DNA of 64,000 nucleotides from Cypionkella aquatica (GCF_030161095.1 NZ_BSPP01000004.1:124001-188000), one strand, 5' to 3'. Shown: positions 17,831 to 26,745, counted from the stretch's first letter. The notes: generated by a model not told the origin, from the sequence alone. Numbers and translations: made by a program.

Positions 17831-18883
17831 TTAAAGACCAGCTGAATGGCGGATGTATTCCGCCTCGGCCCGGCCCCAAACGCCAGAATTCAGATCGACC
17901 AGTGTTGCCAAGGATGGCAAAAGCTGGGCGGCATAATCTTCGCTGCTCTCCACCGGCAGCAAGGACGGCAGGTTGTCAATCGCGGTGACATCCAACACCG
18001 GGCTTTGCGCGACACGCAAAGCCGGCGCATCCCATTCGGTCACCCGGTCATAGACCTTGATCGGCGAGAAATCCGAGGTCGGATCGCAGGCAATATCGCC
18101 GATCACCGTCAGTTTCCGCGCCGTGTCGTCCTTGGCCGAGGCTGGCACGAACACCGGGCAGCCGGGGCGCGCAAGGATGCAATTCAGGAAAATCTCGTGC
18201 TGCAGCACCTGCGGGAACGGCCCGCCGCTGGCGGTCTCCGCCTGATCCCAGCCCGTGACATGCACGCCCAGCGCCGCGCACAGGTCCGATGCGCCAGTGC
18301 CGACGCGACCCAAAGCCCCGATCACGATGGCTTTCGGGCGTTTGAACTCCGCCAGATCAGCTTCCAGATCGGCCAACAATGCCGACTTGCCGGGGTATTT
18401 TGCCACTGGCCCGGCGATGCCGCCACGTTGCTGCGCCGCCCAGCATTTCAACGACACCGCAGCCCCCGCATAGCCCGCCCAATAGCCAAAGGCAGCAACC
18501 CGGCGGCCGGTGGAATCCACCAGATATTCCAGATCATACAAAGTGCCACCCCCTGCCTTGAAGCGCGCAAGCAACACCTGCCCCGCTGGCTGGCCCTTGT
18601 AGGCATGACCGAACATGATGTGGCGGTGGGTCAAAGGCGTGCCATCCTCGGGCAGCTCTTTCAGCCCAAAGATGATCGCATCGGCGGGCGCATGTGGCCA
18701 CAGATTTTCGGCGACAATCTCACATCCTGCCGCCTTGTAACCCTCAATGCCAATCGCACGGACCGAGCTTTGCTCTACCGTCACCCGGATGCCCGCTGCA
18801 ATCAGCGCCGCAGCCCCTTCGGGCGTCAGGCCAACACGTTCCTCATTCGGGCGTTGCTCTGCCCGGACCCAAAGATGCGTCAT
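17831..18883 (-). CDS. saccharopine dehydrogenase, LYS1-like (L-lysine-forming type)
   Basis: Alanine-dehydrogenase/LYS1 fold, 350 aa. Recognisable segments are MTHLWVRAEQRPNEERVGLTP at the N terminus, IIFGLKELPEDGTPLTHRHIMFGHAYKGQ, FGYWAGYAGAAVSL and an NAD-binding IVIGALGRVGTGA. Yeast LYS1 makes lysine from saccharopine; in reverse it condenses lysine with 2-oxoglutarate, the first step of saccharopine-route catabolism. Stand-alone LYS1 plus LYS9 replaces the fused LKR/SDH enzyme of animals and plants. Start at 18883, with AGGGACAGG just upstream. First gene of a two-gene operon. Confidence 0.88.
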   Translation of the reverse strand: MTHLWVRAEQRPNEERVGLTPEGAAALIAAGIRVTVEQSSVRAIGIEGYKAAGCEIVAENLWPHAPADAIIFGLKELPEDGTPLTHRHIMFGHAYKGQPAGQVLLARFKAGGGTLYDLEYLVDSTGRRVAAFGYWAGYAGAAVSLKCWAAQQRGGIAGPVAKYPGKSALLADLEADLAEFKRPKAIVIGALGRVGTGASDLCAALGVHVTGWDQAETASGGPFPQVLQHEIFLNCILARPGCPVFVPASAKDDTARKLTVIGDIACDPTSDFSPIKVYDRVTEWDAPALRVAQSPVLDVTAIDNLPSLLPVESSEDYAAQLLPSLATLVDLNSGVWGRAEAEYIRHSAGL

Positions 18884-19055
18884 GCCTGTCCCTCGTGCTT
18901 AGGTCATTTTCCCGGTTCAATATCAGATCATCGCGCAAGAAACAGGGGGCGCGGCGGCGCATGGCCCGAATTTCGCCCAAACTGCGCTGTAACCCGAGTG
19001 GCGATACGGCAGCGTTCCAGCTATCCTTGCCGCACCCTGTTGAATGAGGCGCCTG

Positions 19056-21587
19056 ATGTCCCTGTTTTCCCTGCTGACCGACATTCTGTTCATTGGTCAT
19101 TCACTGGTCGGCCCAACTTTGCCAACCGTGCTGGATGCCACCCTGAAGCAGATGGGCGATCCGGCCGTGGTCGAGGCGCAGATCATCAACGGATCGTCCT
19201 TGGCCTATAACTGGGACAACTCTGCCAATGCCGAAGGGGTGGATGCCAAAGCACGGCTGAAAGCCCGCCCCGCCGATGTGTTGATCATGACAGAAGCGCA
19301 GCCGCTGAAGGCGCAACTGCAGTACAATGACACCGCAGGCTATGTGGCGAAATTCGCAGGCCTCGCGCTGGAGGCTAATCCGCAGACCCGGATTTTTGTC
19401 TATGAAACCTGGCCCAGCCTGAACTCTGGCCCCGGCATCGTCAGCAAAGACGACCCCGATGCGGGGATTGCGTGGCGCGAACGTCTGGCACTGGAATTGC
19501 CGCTGTGGGAGGGGGTGGTGGCCGATGCCTCTGCCAAGGCGGGGTATGAGGTGAAATTGCTTCCAGTGGGGCAGGCGATGGGGCATCTGGCCGATGAAAT
19601 TAAGGCAGGCAAAGTGCCCGGGGTCAGCGATATCAAAGAGATGTTCTCGGATGACATCCACCTCAGCGGCAAGGGCCTGTATTTCGTGGCCATGGTGCAG
19701 GCTGCAGCGATCATGGACAAAAGCCCCGAGGGTGTGGCCGCCAAGGTCACCCGCGCGTGGACTTCTCGTGATGCGGTGATCACGCAGGAACAGGCCGGGG
19801 CGTTTCAGCGCATCGCTTGGGAGGCGCTGCAGACTTATGTTCCCGGAAAAATCGCCGCGCAGATCAACCCGGCTGCGGTGGTGGTGGCAGCGGCGTCTGA
19901 CCCAATTAGTGCGGCCGCACCCACGCCCCCCCCTGCGGCAATGGATGCGCCATTCCCCAGCTTTAAACCCGTCACCAACACGCATCTGGCCTTGGGGCTG
20001 GCGGGGGTGAATGATTGGTCGGTGCAGCAGCCGTTCCTGAATGTGATGAAAACGGCGCGGCCTTGGATTGGCCATCTGCCCGGCCAATTCGGCGGCTGGA
20101 CCGAGGCTGATCTCGCCAAGGCGGGGGCGCTGGGGCCGCATGGCTGGCCTGTGAAAATCCCGCCAGAGGTCGAGAAAATCTCAACCCTGATCCTGACCGA
20201 ACTGCCCGCCGACGCCGCAGGTGTCGCGGGGCGGTATAGGCTCAGCTATCAAGGCAAAGGCACGCTGACGGTCGAGGGTCGGGTGCAAGTGGTTGCTGAA
20301 CAACCCGGAGAGGTGTTGTTCGATTTCACCCCCGGCGATGGTCTGGTTGCGGTGACTTTGCTGGCTTTGGATGCCACCGATCCGATCCGTGACATCGTGG
20401 TGGTGCGGGCATCGCGGGCGCAAGCCTTGGCCGATGGCGCGATCTTCAACCCCGATTGGTTGGCGCGGATCAGGGGCGTGAAGGGGCTGCGGTTCATGGA
20501 TTGGATGATGACCAATGATTCCTCCTTGGCCGATGTCAAGGATCGCCCCTTGCCTGCGGATTATTCCTATGCCCGCAACGGCGTGCCTGCCGAGGTGATG
20601 GTGGCGCTGGCGAATGAATTGCACGCCGATCCGTGGTTCACCCTGCCGCATCTGGCCAGCGATGATCTCGTGCGTATCTATGCGCAAATCGCGCATGATG
20701 GCTTGGACAAGGGGCTGAAAGCGCAGGTCGAATACTCCAACGAAGTCTGGAACTGGCAATTCGCGCAAGCCCGCTGGGCAGAAGAACAAGGCATTGCGCG
20801 CTGGGGGCAGGACAAGACTTGGGTGCAATTCTACGGGTTGCGCGCAGCACAGGTGATGGCGATCTGGTCGGATGTGTTCAAAGATGACCCAACCCGGCTG
20901 ACCCGCATCATGGCTGTGCAAACCGGCTGGCTTGGTTTGGAAGAACAAATCCTCGACGCGCCTTTGGTGGTGGCCGAGGGTCTGCCCGCCCCCGCCGACA
21001 GCTTTGACGCCTATGCAGTGACAGGTTATTTCAGCGCGGAATTGGGCGGTGAGCAGAAATATACCACGGTGAAAGATTGGCTGAAGCAATCCGCCGAGGC
21101 CGCGCGCAACGACGCCGCAGCGCAAAGCCTGACCGGCGCCGATGCCGATGCCTTTGTCGCAGCCCACCGCTATGATCTCGCCGACAAGCTGGCGGGGCAA
21201 GAGCTGCGCGATGGCTCTGTGACAGGCAATCCGGGCAACAGCGTGACGCAGATGCTGGCCGAAACCCTGCCCTATCATGCCACCATAGCCGCCAATCGCG
21301 GGCTCAAGCTGATGATGTATGAGGGGGGCAGCCATGTGGTCGGCTATGGGTCGGCTGTCGATGATGAGGAATTGACCGCCTTTTTCGTGCATCTGAACTT
21401 CACTCCCGAAATGGGCGCGCTTTATGCCGAAATGCTGGCGGGCTGGCAGTTGATCTCGGATCAGCCTTTCAACGCCTTTGTCGATGTATTCCGCCCGTTG
21501 AAATGGGGGTCTTGGGGCGCGTTGCGGCATCTGGGCGATAACAACCCGCGCTGGGATGCGCTGGCGCAGGGCTGCATAACGTGCTGA
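19056..21587 (+). CDS. large protein with SGNH-like N domain and glycosidase-like C domain
   Basis: Protein of 843 aa. The N terminus LFIGHSLVGPTLP resembles the SGNH-hydrolase serine block, with IINGSSLAYNW and SDDIHLSGKGLYFVAMV (a D-x-x-H-like block) near residue 205. After a Pro/Ala-rich linker (about residues 285-305) comes a region resembling clan-A glycoside hydrolases, with VEYSNEVWNWQFAQARWAEEQG as a likely acid/base Glu site and LMMYEGGSHVVGYG as a likely nucleophile site. I see no convincing signal peptide. Start at 19056, with GAGG 6 nt upstream; an ATG at 19044 lacks one. The stop overlaps the glycosyltransferase start by 7 nt. Substrate unknown; an exopolysaccharide role is inferred. 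Confidence 0.75.
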   Translation: MSLFSLLTDILFIGHSLVGPTLPTVLDATLKQMGDPAVVEAQIINGSSLAYNWDNSANAEGVDAKARLKARPADVLIMTEAQPLKAQLQYNDTAGYVAKFAGLALEANPQTRIFVYETWPSLNSGPGIVSKDDPDAGIAWRERLALELPLWEGVVADASAKAGYEVKLLPVGQAMGHLADEIKAGKVPGVSDIKEMFSDDIHLSGKGLYFVAMVQAAAIMDKSPEGVAAKVTRAWTSRDAVITQEQAGAFQRIAWEALQTYVPGKIAAQINPAAVVVAAASDPISAAAPTPPPAAMDAPFPSFKPVTNTHLALGLAGVNDWSVQQPFLNVMKTARPWIGHLPGQFGGWTEADLAKAGALGPHGWPVKIPPEVEKISTLILTELPADAAGVAGRYRLSYQGKGTLTVEGRVQVVAEQPGEVLFDFTPGDGLVAVTLLALDATDPIRDIVVVRASRAQALADGAIFNPDWLARIRGVKGLRFMDWMMTNDSSLADVKDRPLPADYSYARNGVPAEVMVALANELHADPWFTLPHLASDDLVRIYAQIAHDGLDKGLKAQVEYSNEVWNWQFAQARWAEEQGIARWGQDKTWVQFYGLRAAQVMAIWSDVFKDDPTRLTRIMAVQTGWLGLEEQILDAPLVVAEGLPAPADSFDAYAVTGYFSAELGGEQKYTTVKDWLKQSAEAARNDAAAQSLTGADADAFVAAHRYDLADKLAGQELRDGSVTGNPGNSVTQMLAETLPYHATIAANRGLKLMMYEGGSHVVGYGSAVDDEELTAFFVHLNFTPEMGALYAEMLAGWQLISDQPFNAFVDVFRPLKWGSWGALRHLGDNNPRWDALAQGCITC

Positions 21588-22405
21588 ACCCGCAGCTGTC
21601 GGTGATCATCCCGGCGTCAAACGAGGCAGGCTATATCGGGGCCTGCCTGACGGCGCTGTTTGCGTCAGATGTGGCGGGCGAGTGTATTGTGGTTGCCAAC
21701 GGCTGCCGCGACAACACCGCCGCCATCGCGCTGGGGTTTGCGGCGCAGGCCAAAGCCGCTGGCTGGACGCTGACCGTGCTTGACCTTGCACAAGGCGGCA
21801 AACCCAATGCGCTGAATGCAGGCGACCGGATCGCCACGGCAGCGGTGCGGGCCTATCTGGATGCCGATGTGCAGGTCTCTCCTGATCTGATGGCGCAACT
21901 GGTCGCGGCGCTGTCTGTCACAGATCCGCTTTACGCCACCGGAACCGCCCAGATCCCGCGCGCGCAAAGCGCTGTGACGCGGGCCTATGCAAGATTCTGG
22001 CAGCGCTTGCCCTTCGCCCAAAGCACCGCCCCCGGCTATGGCCTGTTTGCGGTCAACGCCGCAGGCCGGGCGCGCTGGCAGGATTTCCCGCGCATCATCT
22101 CGGACGATACCTTCGTGCGACTGCAGTTTGAACCGCACGAGCGGGTGCAGGTGCCAGCCCCCTACGCATGGCCGATGATCGAAGGGTTCAATGCCCTGAC
22201 CCGCGTGCGCCGTCGTCAGGATGCGGGCGTCGCCGAAATTGATCGGCTGTATCACGGTCTGCTTGCGCGCGAAGCCAAAGCCCCCCTTGGCAAATCACGC
22301 TTGTTGGCGCTGGCATTGCGCGACCCGTTAGGCTTTGCCACCTATGCCGCCGTGTCCATCGCCGTGCGCCTGAAACGCGATCAGAATTGGACGCGCGGTC
22401 GTTAA
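21581..22405 (+). CDS. family 2 glycosyltransferase
   Basis: GT-A fold glycosyltransferase of 274 aa starting at GTG 21581, inside the 3' end of the preceding gene. LSVIIPASNEAGYIGACLTALF and VVANGCRDNTAAIA form the nucleotide-sugar-binding start. The metal-binding DxD motif is in RAYLDADVQVSPDL, and SDDTFVRLQF is the acceptor-side acidic block. There is no membrane-spanning tail, so it is probably cytoplasmic and peripheral. The tight overlap implies it works with the SGNH/glycosidase-like protein, for example in making and trimming one surface polysaccharide (inference). Confidence 0.88.
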   Translation: MLNPQLSVIIPASNEAGYIGACLTALFASDVAGECIVVANGCRDNTAAIALGFAAQAKAAGWTLTVLDLAQGGKPNALNAGDRIATAAVRAYLDADVQVSPDLMAQLVAALSVTDPLYATGTAQIPRAQSAVTRAYARFWQRLPFAQSTAPGYGLFAVNAAGRARWQDFPRIISDDTFVRLQFEPHERVQVPAPYAWPMIEGFNALTRVRRRQDAGVAEIDRLYHGLLAREAKAPLGKSRLLALALRDPLGFATYAAVSIAVRLKRDQNWTRGR

Positions 22406-22476
22406 CGGGCGAAAACCCACACAATAGATAGACCTAAGCACAACATAGTGTGGCCCTCTACATTTCGACCCACAAG

Positions 22477-22573
22477 TCTGTCCCCGCTGGGACAAACGCC
22501 ACCAATCTCAACCCGCGATCGCCACAAGCCGGAATTCGAGCGAATTCCGTGCACGATTTCCGCGCGGAAATCG
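22477..22573. repeat. cluster of three palindromes
   Basis: Three palindromes stand in a row between the convergent glycosyltransferase and xth genes. The first is TCTGTCCCCGCTGGGACAAA (22477-22496), imperfect. The second has arms CGGAATTCG (22530-22538) and CGAATTCCG (22541-22549). The third is CGATTTCCGCGCGGAAATCG (22554-22573), perfect. None is followed by a T-run, so they are not typical intrinsic terminators. The first has a perfect relative at 45810-45829. Confidence 0.85.
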
Positions 22574-22575
22574 CC

Positions 22576-23364
22576 TTACAGATCAAACGTCGCGAACACC
22601 GGGGCGTGGTCAGAAGGCTGCTCCCATCCCCGCACTGGCCGCAAAATCCGGCTGGCATGGGCAGATCTGACGATATCCGGCGTGGCCCAGATGTGATCAA
22701 GGCGGCGGCCCTTGTCAGCTGCATCCCAATCGGGCGAGCGGTAACTCCACCAGCTGAACAGCTTGCCTTCGGGAATATCGGCGCGGGTGACATCGACCCA
22801 GTTGCCCGCCTCCATCACCGCGCCGAAATGTTCAACCTCGATGGGCGTATGACTGACGATCTTCAGCAGGGCTTTGTGATTCCACACATCATCCTCACGC
22901 GGAGCGATGTTCAGATCGCCGACAAGGATCGACTTGGATGGCTTTTCACCATGAAACCAATCGCGCATCTCGGTCAGGAAATCCAGCTTCTGGCCGAACT
23001 TCAGATTCTGCACCCGGTCAGGAATATCGCCGCCCGCAGGCACATAGCAATTGTGGATCACCACGCCATTGGGCAGCCGCGCCGCCACATGCCGCGCATG
23101 GCCCATCAATACGAAATCGCGCCCGCCCACATCTTCCAGCGGCAGCTTTGAGATGATCGCCACGCCGTTATAGCCCTTTTGCCCACGCGCAACCATGTAG
23201 TTGTAACCCAAGGCGCGGAACTGCTCGACCGGGATCAACTCGACCGGGCTTTTGCACTCTTGCAGGCACAGCACATCCGGTGACTCGCTGGCCATCAATT
23301 GCGTGACAAGGCCTTCGCGCAGGCGAACCGAGTTGATGTTCCAAGTGGCGAGGGTGAAAGTCAT
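22576..23364 (-). CDS. xth: exodeoxyribonuclease III
   Basis: AP endonuclease/3'-5' exonuclease of base-excision repair, 262 aa. It has the metal- and DNA-binding blocks of the EEP fold: TWNINSVRLR, LCLQECKSP (Glu ligand), YNGVAIISK, VLVGDLNIAPREDDVWNH, RLDHIWATP and the final SDHAPVFATF. The ATG at 23364 has AGGAG 9 nt upstream; a 32-codon upstream extension has no family similarity. Cytoplasmic. Transcribed leftward into the palindrome cluster. Confidence 0.95.
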   Translation of the reverse strand: MTFTLATWNINSVRLREGLVTQLMASESPDVLCLQECKSPVELIPVEQFRALGYNYMVARGQKGYNGVAIISKLPLEDVGGRDFVLMGHARHVAARLPNGVVIHNCYVPAGGDIPDRVQNLKFGQKLDFLTEMRDWFHGEKPSKSILVGDLNIAPREDDVWNHKALLKIVSHTPIEVEHFGAVMEAGNWVDVTRADIPEGKLFSWWSYRSPDWDAADKGRRLDHIWATPDIVRSAHASRILRPVRGWEQPSDHAPVFATFDL

Positions 23365-23482
23365 GGCGCGCTCCTGATCCAGAGCATCAAGCCTATGCGG
23401 GCCGTTCCCAAGAGGCAAGCAAGCTGCCGGAACGTCAGACCCTGCCGGAACATCAGACATTCCTGCAAGTCACACCCCAGAC

Positions 23483-23600
23483 AAAAAGTCGCCCAGCCAA
23501 GGTGGCCGGGCGGAAGGTCCAACAGGGAGGTAATCTCCAAGATATACCACAGAATACCGCCGTTTGGCTCAGACTGTTACAAATTCCCGTCGGCATGGCT
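23483..23600 (-). ncRNA. candidate small RNA A (CCTCCCT core plus terminator), downstream of hemP
   Basis: Read on the minus strand: a hairpin (23547-23528; GGTA and ATCT pair with AGAT and TACC around one bulge), then single-stranded CCTCCCTGTTGGACC (23530-23516), then a 10-bp stem (23512-23503 with 23499-23490, one G-T wobble) and TTTTT (23487-23483). The same 15-base core and the same order of parts occur at 39273-39343. CCTCCCT can pair with Shine-Dalgarno sequences, as in CcsR-type RNAs of Rhodobacter. The 5' end is a guess; the RNA could be cut from the hemP mRNA, which ends 47 nt upstream of this interval. Confidence 0.6.
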
Positions 23601-23646
23601 TTTTCGCCACAACCCGAGATTGCGCCATCGCCGCACAGGGATCCGA

Positions 23647-23829
23647 TCACTTGGTCAGGATCAGCTTTGCCGATTTGGTGATGCGCAAAGTGTAAATCTG
23701 GCCGTCCAGCTCGATATAAGCCGTCCCCGCCCCCCCAGTCAGCGCGCGGGCGTCGTAACGCAGGGTACGGTCGGATGCGACGGGTTCCGGCGCGGGGGCC
23801 ATAGGCGAAAGGATCTTGGTTTCGAACAT
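23647..23829 (-). CDS. hemP: hemin uptake protein HemP
   Basis: HemP family, 60 aa. The conserved C-terminal half is intact: DARALTGGAGTAYIELDGQIYTLRITKSAKLILTK. In related bacteria HemP is strongly induced by iron limitation and in some acts as an activator of the haem receptor gene. The ATG at 23829 has CGGAG upstream; an open frame 12 codons longer lacks support. It stands apart from hmuV (193 nt) with its own upstream region carrying the motif at 23922-23949, so it is probably a separate iron-controlled transcript. Confidence 0.9.
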   Translation of the reverse strand: MFETKILSPMAPAPEPVASDRTLRYDARALTGGAGTAYIELDGQIYTLRITKSAKLILTK

Positions 23830-23921
23830 CGGGTTGCTCCGCAGCAGCTGGTTGCAGGTGATCACTGGCTTCCCTGATGCGGGTGGCTTGGCGTTGGGAT
23901 TAACCTATCAAATTGGTCGGG

Positions 23922-23949
23922 ATTGTAAATCCTGATTCTTTTACTTAGC
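23922..23949 (-). promoter_or_regulatory. shared iron-locus motif upstream of hemP
   Basis: Plus-strand ATTGTAAATCC, T, GATTCTTTT, A, CTTAGC. Apart from one inserted base and small end differences, the same sequence occurs at 37926-37952 upstream of the imelysin operon, in the same orientation to its gene. Read toward hemP it contains a -10-like TACAAT and an imperfect dyad around GAATC/GATTT. It lies 93-120 nt upstream of the hemP ATG. Probably an operator (Irr-, RirA- or Fur-type not distinguishable by eye) overlapping a promoter. Confidence 0.55.
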
Positions 23950-24021
23950 TTTAACAATCATCATTTGAGCCTGCTTTTTCCCGGCAGCGCCCGACGTTCC
24001 AAACCTGATCTGCTGCCTAGC

Positions 24022-24798
24022 CTAACCCGCCACAGCCTGCGGCAGCAGCCAAGTGCCACTGGCTGGCAGGGCATTGGTGCGAATCGGGCAACCATAGGCG
24101 CTGGAAAGCTGGGCATCGGTCAGCACGGCCTCGGGTGTGCCAGCGGCAACCAGGCTGCCCTTGGACAGCAAAGCCAAGCGGTCGGCAAACATCGCTGACA
24201 GGTTCAGATCATGCATCACGGCGATCACGCCTCCGCCCGCATCGGCAAAGCGCCGCGCCAGTCGCATCACTTGCAACTGATGCCCCAGATCAAGGCTGGC
24301 GACCGGTTCATCCAGAAACAGCCAGCGCGCCGCGCCATCGGCCACCGGGTTCCAGACCTGCACCAAGGCGCGGGCAAGCTGCACGCGCTGACGTTCGCCG
24401 CCCGACAGGTCCTGATAATTGCGGCTTGCGTATTGCAGCAGATCTACCTCTGCCAAAGCCCGCTGCGGCAGATCGCGGTTTTCAGCATGTTGGCCCATGC
24501 TGAGGCCAAGCTGGATCACCTCCAGCACGGTGAACGGAAACGCCAGCTGTGTTTCCTGCGCCATCACCGCGCGGATGCCCGCCAATTGCCATGCCTTGGC
24601 GCGCGCCACATCCAAGCCGTTCAGGCTTATCTTACCCTGACAGGCAACCTCACCCGTCATTGCCCGCATAAGGGTGGTCTTGCCCGAGCCATTCGGCCCG
24701 ACAATCGCCGTCAGCGTGCCGGGGCGTGCGGTCAGGCTGACATCGCGCAGCACCGGGCGGCGGCCAAGTGCCACCGAAACATCTTCAACGATCAGCAT
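24022..24798 (-). CDS. hmuV: haem ABC transporter ATP-binding protein HmuV
   Basis: ATPase of the haem importer, 258 aa, on the cytoplasmic face. Walker A GPNGSGKTT, signature LSGGERQRVQLARAL, Walker B RWLFLDEPVASLD and H-loop AVMHDLNLS are all intact. It starts 3 nt after the hmuU stop and is the last gene of hmuSTUV. No terminator is visible before the hemP promoter region. Confidence 0.95.
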   Translation of the reverse strand: MLIVEDVSVALGRRPVLRDVSLTARPGTLTAIVGPNGSGKTTLMRAMTGEVACQGKISLNGLDVARAKAWQLAGIRAVMAQETQLAFPFTVLEVIQLGLSMGQHAENRDLPQRALAEVDLLQYASRNYQDLSGGERQRVQLARALVQVWNPVADGAARWLFLDEPVASLDLGHQLQVMRLARRFADAGGGVIAVMHDLNLSAMFADRLALLSKGSLVAAGTPEAVLTDAQLSSAYGCPIRTNALPASGTWLLPQAVAG

Positions 24799-24801
24799 CG
24801 C

Positions 24802-25869
24802 TTACAACCCCATCAGGCCCTGACGCCGTATCAAAATCCACAAGAACACCGGAGCGCCCAGCAATGCCGTCACAATACCGATCGGCAATTCGGCGGGGGC
24901 TACGATGGTGCGGGCGATCATATCCGCCGCCAAAAGCAGGCTAGCGCCCAGAAGGGCTGCGTTGATCAGCAGATAGCGGTGGTTCGGCCCGGTCGAGATT
25001 CGCAACAAATGTGGCACCACGATGCCGATAAAACCGATGCCGCCCGAAACTGCCACGGAAGCACCCGTTGCCGCTGCCACCGCAAGGATGGTCAACCGCT
25101 TCAACCGCTCAATCTCAATGCCCAGATGCGCGGCTTGCGCCTCGCCCAGCGCCAATGCGTTCAGGCCGCGCGCCATCAGCGGCGACAGCAGCAGCACAGG
25201 CAGGATGAACGGTGCCGCCGACGCGATCTTGCCCCAACCTGCCCCCGCAAGCGAGCCCATGCCCCAGAATGTCAGATCGCGCAGCTGGCGATCATCGGCC
25301 AGATAGACCAGCACGCCGATCACAGCACCGCCCAAAGCCCCCAATGCGATACCCGCCAACAGCATGGTCGCCACCGAAGTCTGACCGCCACGCGTCGCCA
25401 CGCGGTAAAGCAGTAATGTTGTAACCCAACCGCCCACAAAGGCCGCCACAGGCACCAGCTGGCCGCCGAAATGCACAGCGATGCCTGCAGGCAGCAGCCC
25501 GCCCAACACAATCGCCATCACTGCCCCAAGCCCTGCCCCCGCGCCAACCCCAACAATGCCGGGATCAGCCAAAGGGTTGCGGAACAGCCCTTGCATCAGC
25601 GCGCCAGAAACGGCCAAGGCGGCTCCGATCAGCATGCCCATCGCCAGACGCGGCAAGCGGATGTTCCACAAGATCACCTGATCGCGCTGCGAAAGCTGCC
25701 TTTGGATCACGGCATCGCCCAGATCAAGCAGCGACAGCCCAGCCGCCCCAGTGCCCAAAGACAGCACCGAAACCGCCAACAGCAGCACGATCAGCAGCTT
25801 TGTCATCAGGGCGGCGCGCGCTTCGCGGTCGTCGCCCGCCATCACCCGCACCATGCCAAGCGACACCAT
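24802..25869 (-). CDS. hmuU: haem ABC transporter permease HmuU
   Basis: FecCD/BtuC-family inner-membrane permease, 355 aa, with about ten membrane segments. Conserved parts are LPRLAMGMLIGAALAVSGALMQGLFRNPLADPGIVGVGAGAGLGA and the later GGIGFIGIVVPHLLR, followed by FLWILIRR at the end. The ATG at 25869 has GGAGG 7 nt upstream, preferred over the internal MTKLLIVLLL start. It follows hmuT by 12 nt. Confidence 0.95.
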   Translation of the reverse strand: MVSLGMVRVMAGDDREARAALMTKLLIVLLLAVSVLSLGTGAAGLSLLDLGDAVIQRQLSQRDQVILWNIRLPRLAMGMLIGAALAVSGALMQGLFRNPLADPGIVGVGAGAGLGAVMAIVLGGLLPAGIAVHFGGQLVPVAAFVGGWVTTLLLYRVATRGGQTSVATMLLAGIALGALGGAVIGVLVYLADDRQLRDLTFWGMGSLAGAGWGKIASAAPFILPVLLLSPLMARGLNALALGEAQAAHLGIEIERLKRLTILAVAAATGASVAVSGGIGFIGIVVPHLLRISTGPNHRYLLINAALLGASLLLAADMIARTIVAPAELPIGIVTALLGAPVFLWILIRRQGLMGL

Positions 25870-25881
25870 GTCAGCCTCCTC

Positions 25882-26745
25882 TCAACCCGCCTTGGGATAG
25901 AGCGCGTCGTACAGCGCATGAGCGGCATCGGGCGTGCGTGGGCCAAAGCCCAACAACATCATGCCATCCATTCGCAGAATTGCCCCGGCCTGTGCCGCAG
26001 GGGTCTGCGACAGAGTCGGATGCGCCATCACATCCGCGTTGTTGATCGCAAGATCACCCTCACGGTCCATCATCAGGATCAGATCGGGTGCGGCGGCCAA
26101 AACCGCCTCATCCGTCATCTGCTTGTAGCCCTGAAACCCGCTCGCCGCATTGACGCCCCCTGCCAAAGCGATGATGCCTTCTGCCGAAGAGCCTTCGCCC
26201 CCCGCCATCAAACGCCCACCTTGCAGTGACAGCACAAACAACACGCGCTTTTTCACGGGCACAGCAGCGGCGCGGGCCTCGGCTTCGGCCAGACCAGCCT
26301 GAACCTTGGCGGCCAGTGCATCACCTTCGGCCTTGCGACCCAAAGCGTCAGCCACTGCGTTGATCTTGGCAACCACACCCGCCGGGGTCGGATCGCCCGG
26401 CATCCGCAGGAACGGCACACCTGCCGCGTTCAACACATCGACCGCCGCCGGAGGGCCAGCATCCGCCTCGGCCAAGATCAGATCGGGGGCGACTGACAGC
26501 ACACCTTCTGGTGAAAGCCCCCTGATATAACCGACATCGGGCAGGCCAGTGACCTGCGCGGGGTAATTCGAGGTCGAATCCCGCGCCACCAACAGGTCGC
26601 CAGCCCCCAAAGCCACAGCAATTTCGGTGACCGAGCCGCCAAGCGTCACGACCCGTTTGGCATCCTCGGCCACCGCTGGAGTGATCAGCGCGACTGAAAC
26701 AGCCAGCGCCAGACCTGCCCGCAGAGAATTCAAATTCAACATCAT
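25882..26745 (-). CDS. hmuT: periplasmic haem-binding protein HmuT
   Basis: Haem ABC transporter substrate-binding protein, 287 aa, with signal peptide ending ALITPAVAE (about residue 27). RVVTLGGSVTEIAVALGAGDLLVARDSTSNYP and LPDVGYIRGLSPEGVLSVAPDLILAEADAG are typical; the Tyr in GYIRGLS is the usual haem ligand in this family. Its ATG overlaps the hmuS stop as ATGA; a second ATG follows at once (26742), so the N terminus is certain within one residue. Confidence 0.95.
   Translation of the reverse strand: MMLNLNSLRAGLALAVSVALITPAVAEDAKRVVTLGGSVTEIAVALGAGDLLVARDSTSNYPAQVTGLPDVGYIRGLSPEGVLSVAPDLILAEADAGPPAAVDVLNAAGVPFLRMPGDPTPAGVVAKINAVADALGRKAEGDALAAKVQAGLAEAEARAAAVPVKKRVLFVLSLQGGRLMAGGEGSSAEGIIALAGGVNAASGFQGYKQMTDEAVLAAAPDLILMMDREGDLAINNADVMAHPTLSQTPAAQAGAILRMDGMMLLGFGPRTPDAAHALYDALYPKAG

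Noticed and set aside
20181-21530. Antisense open frame of 449 codons inside the SGNH/glycosidase gene
   Set aside because: A shadow with His/Gln-rich composition; the opposite strand has coherent domain signatures and a coupled downstream gene.
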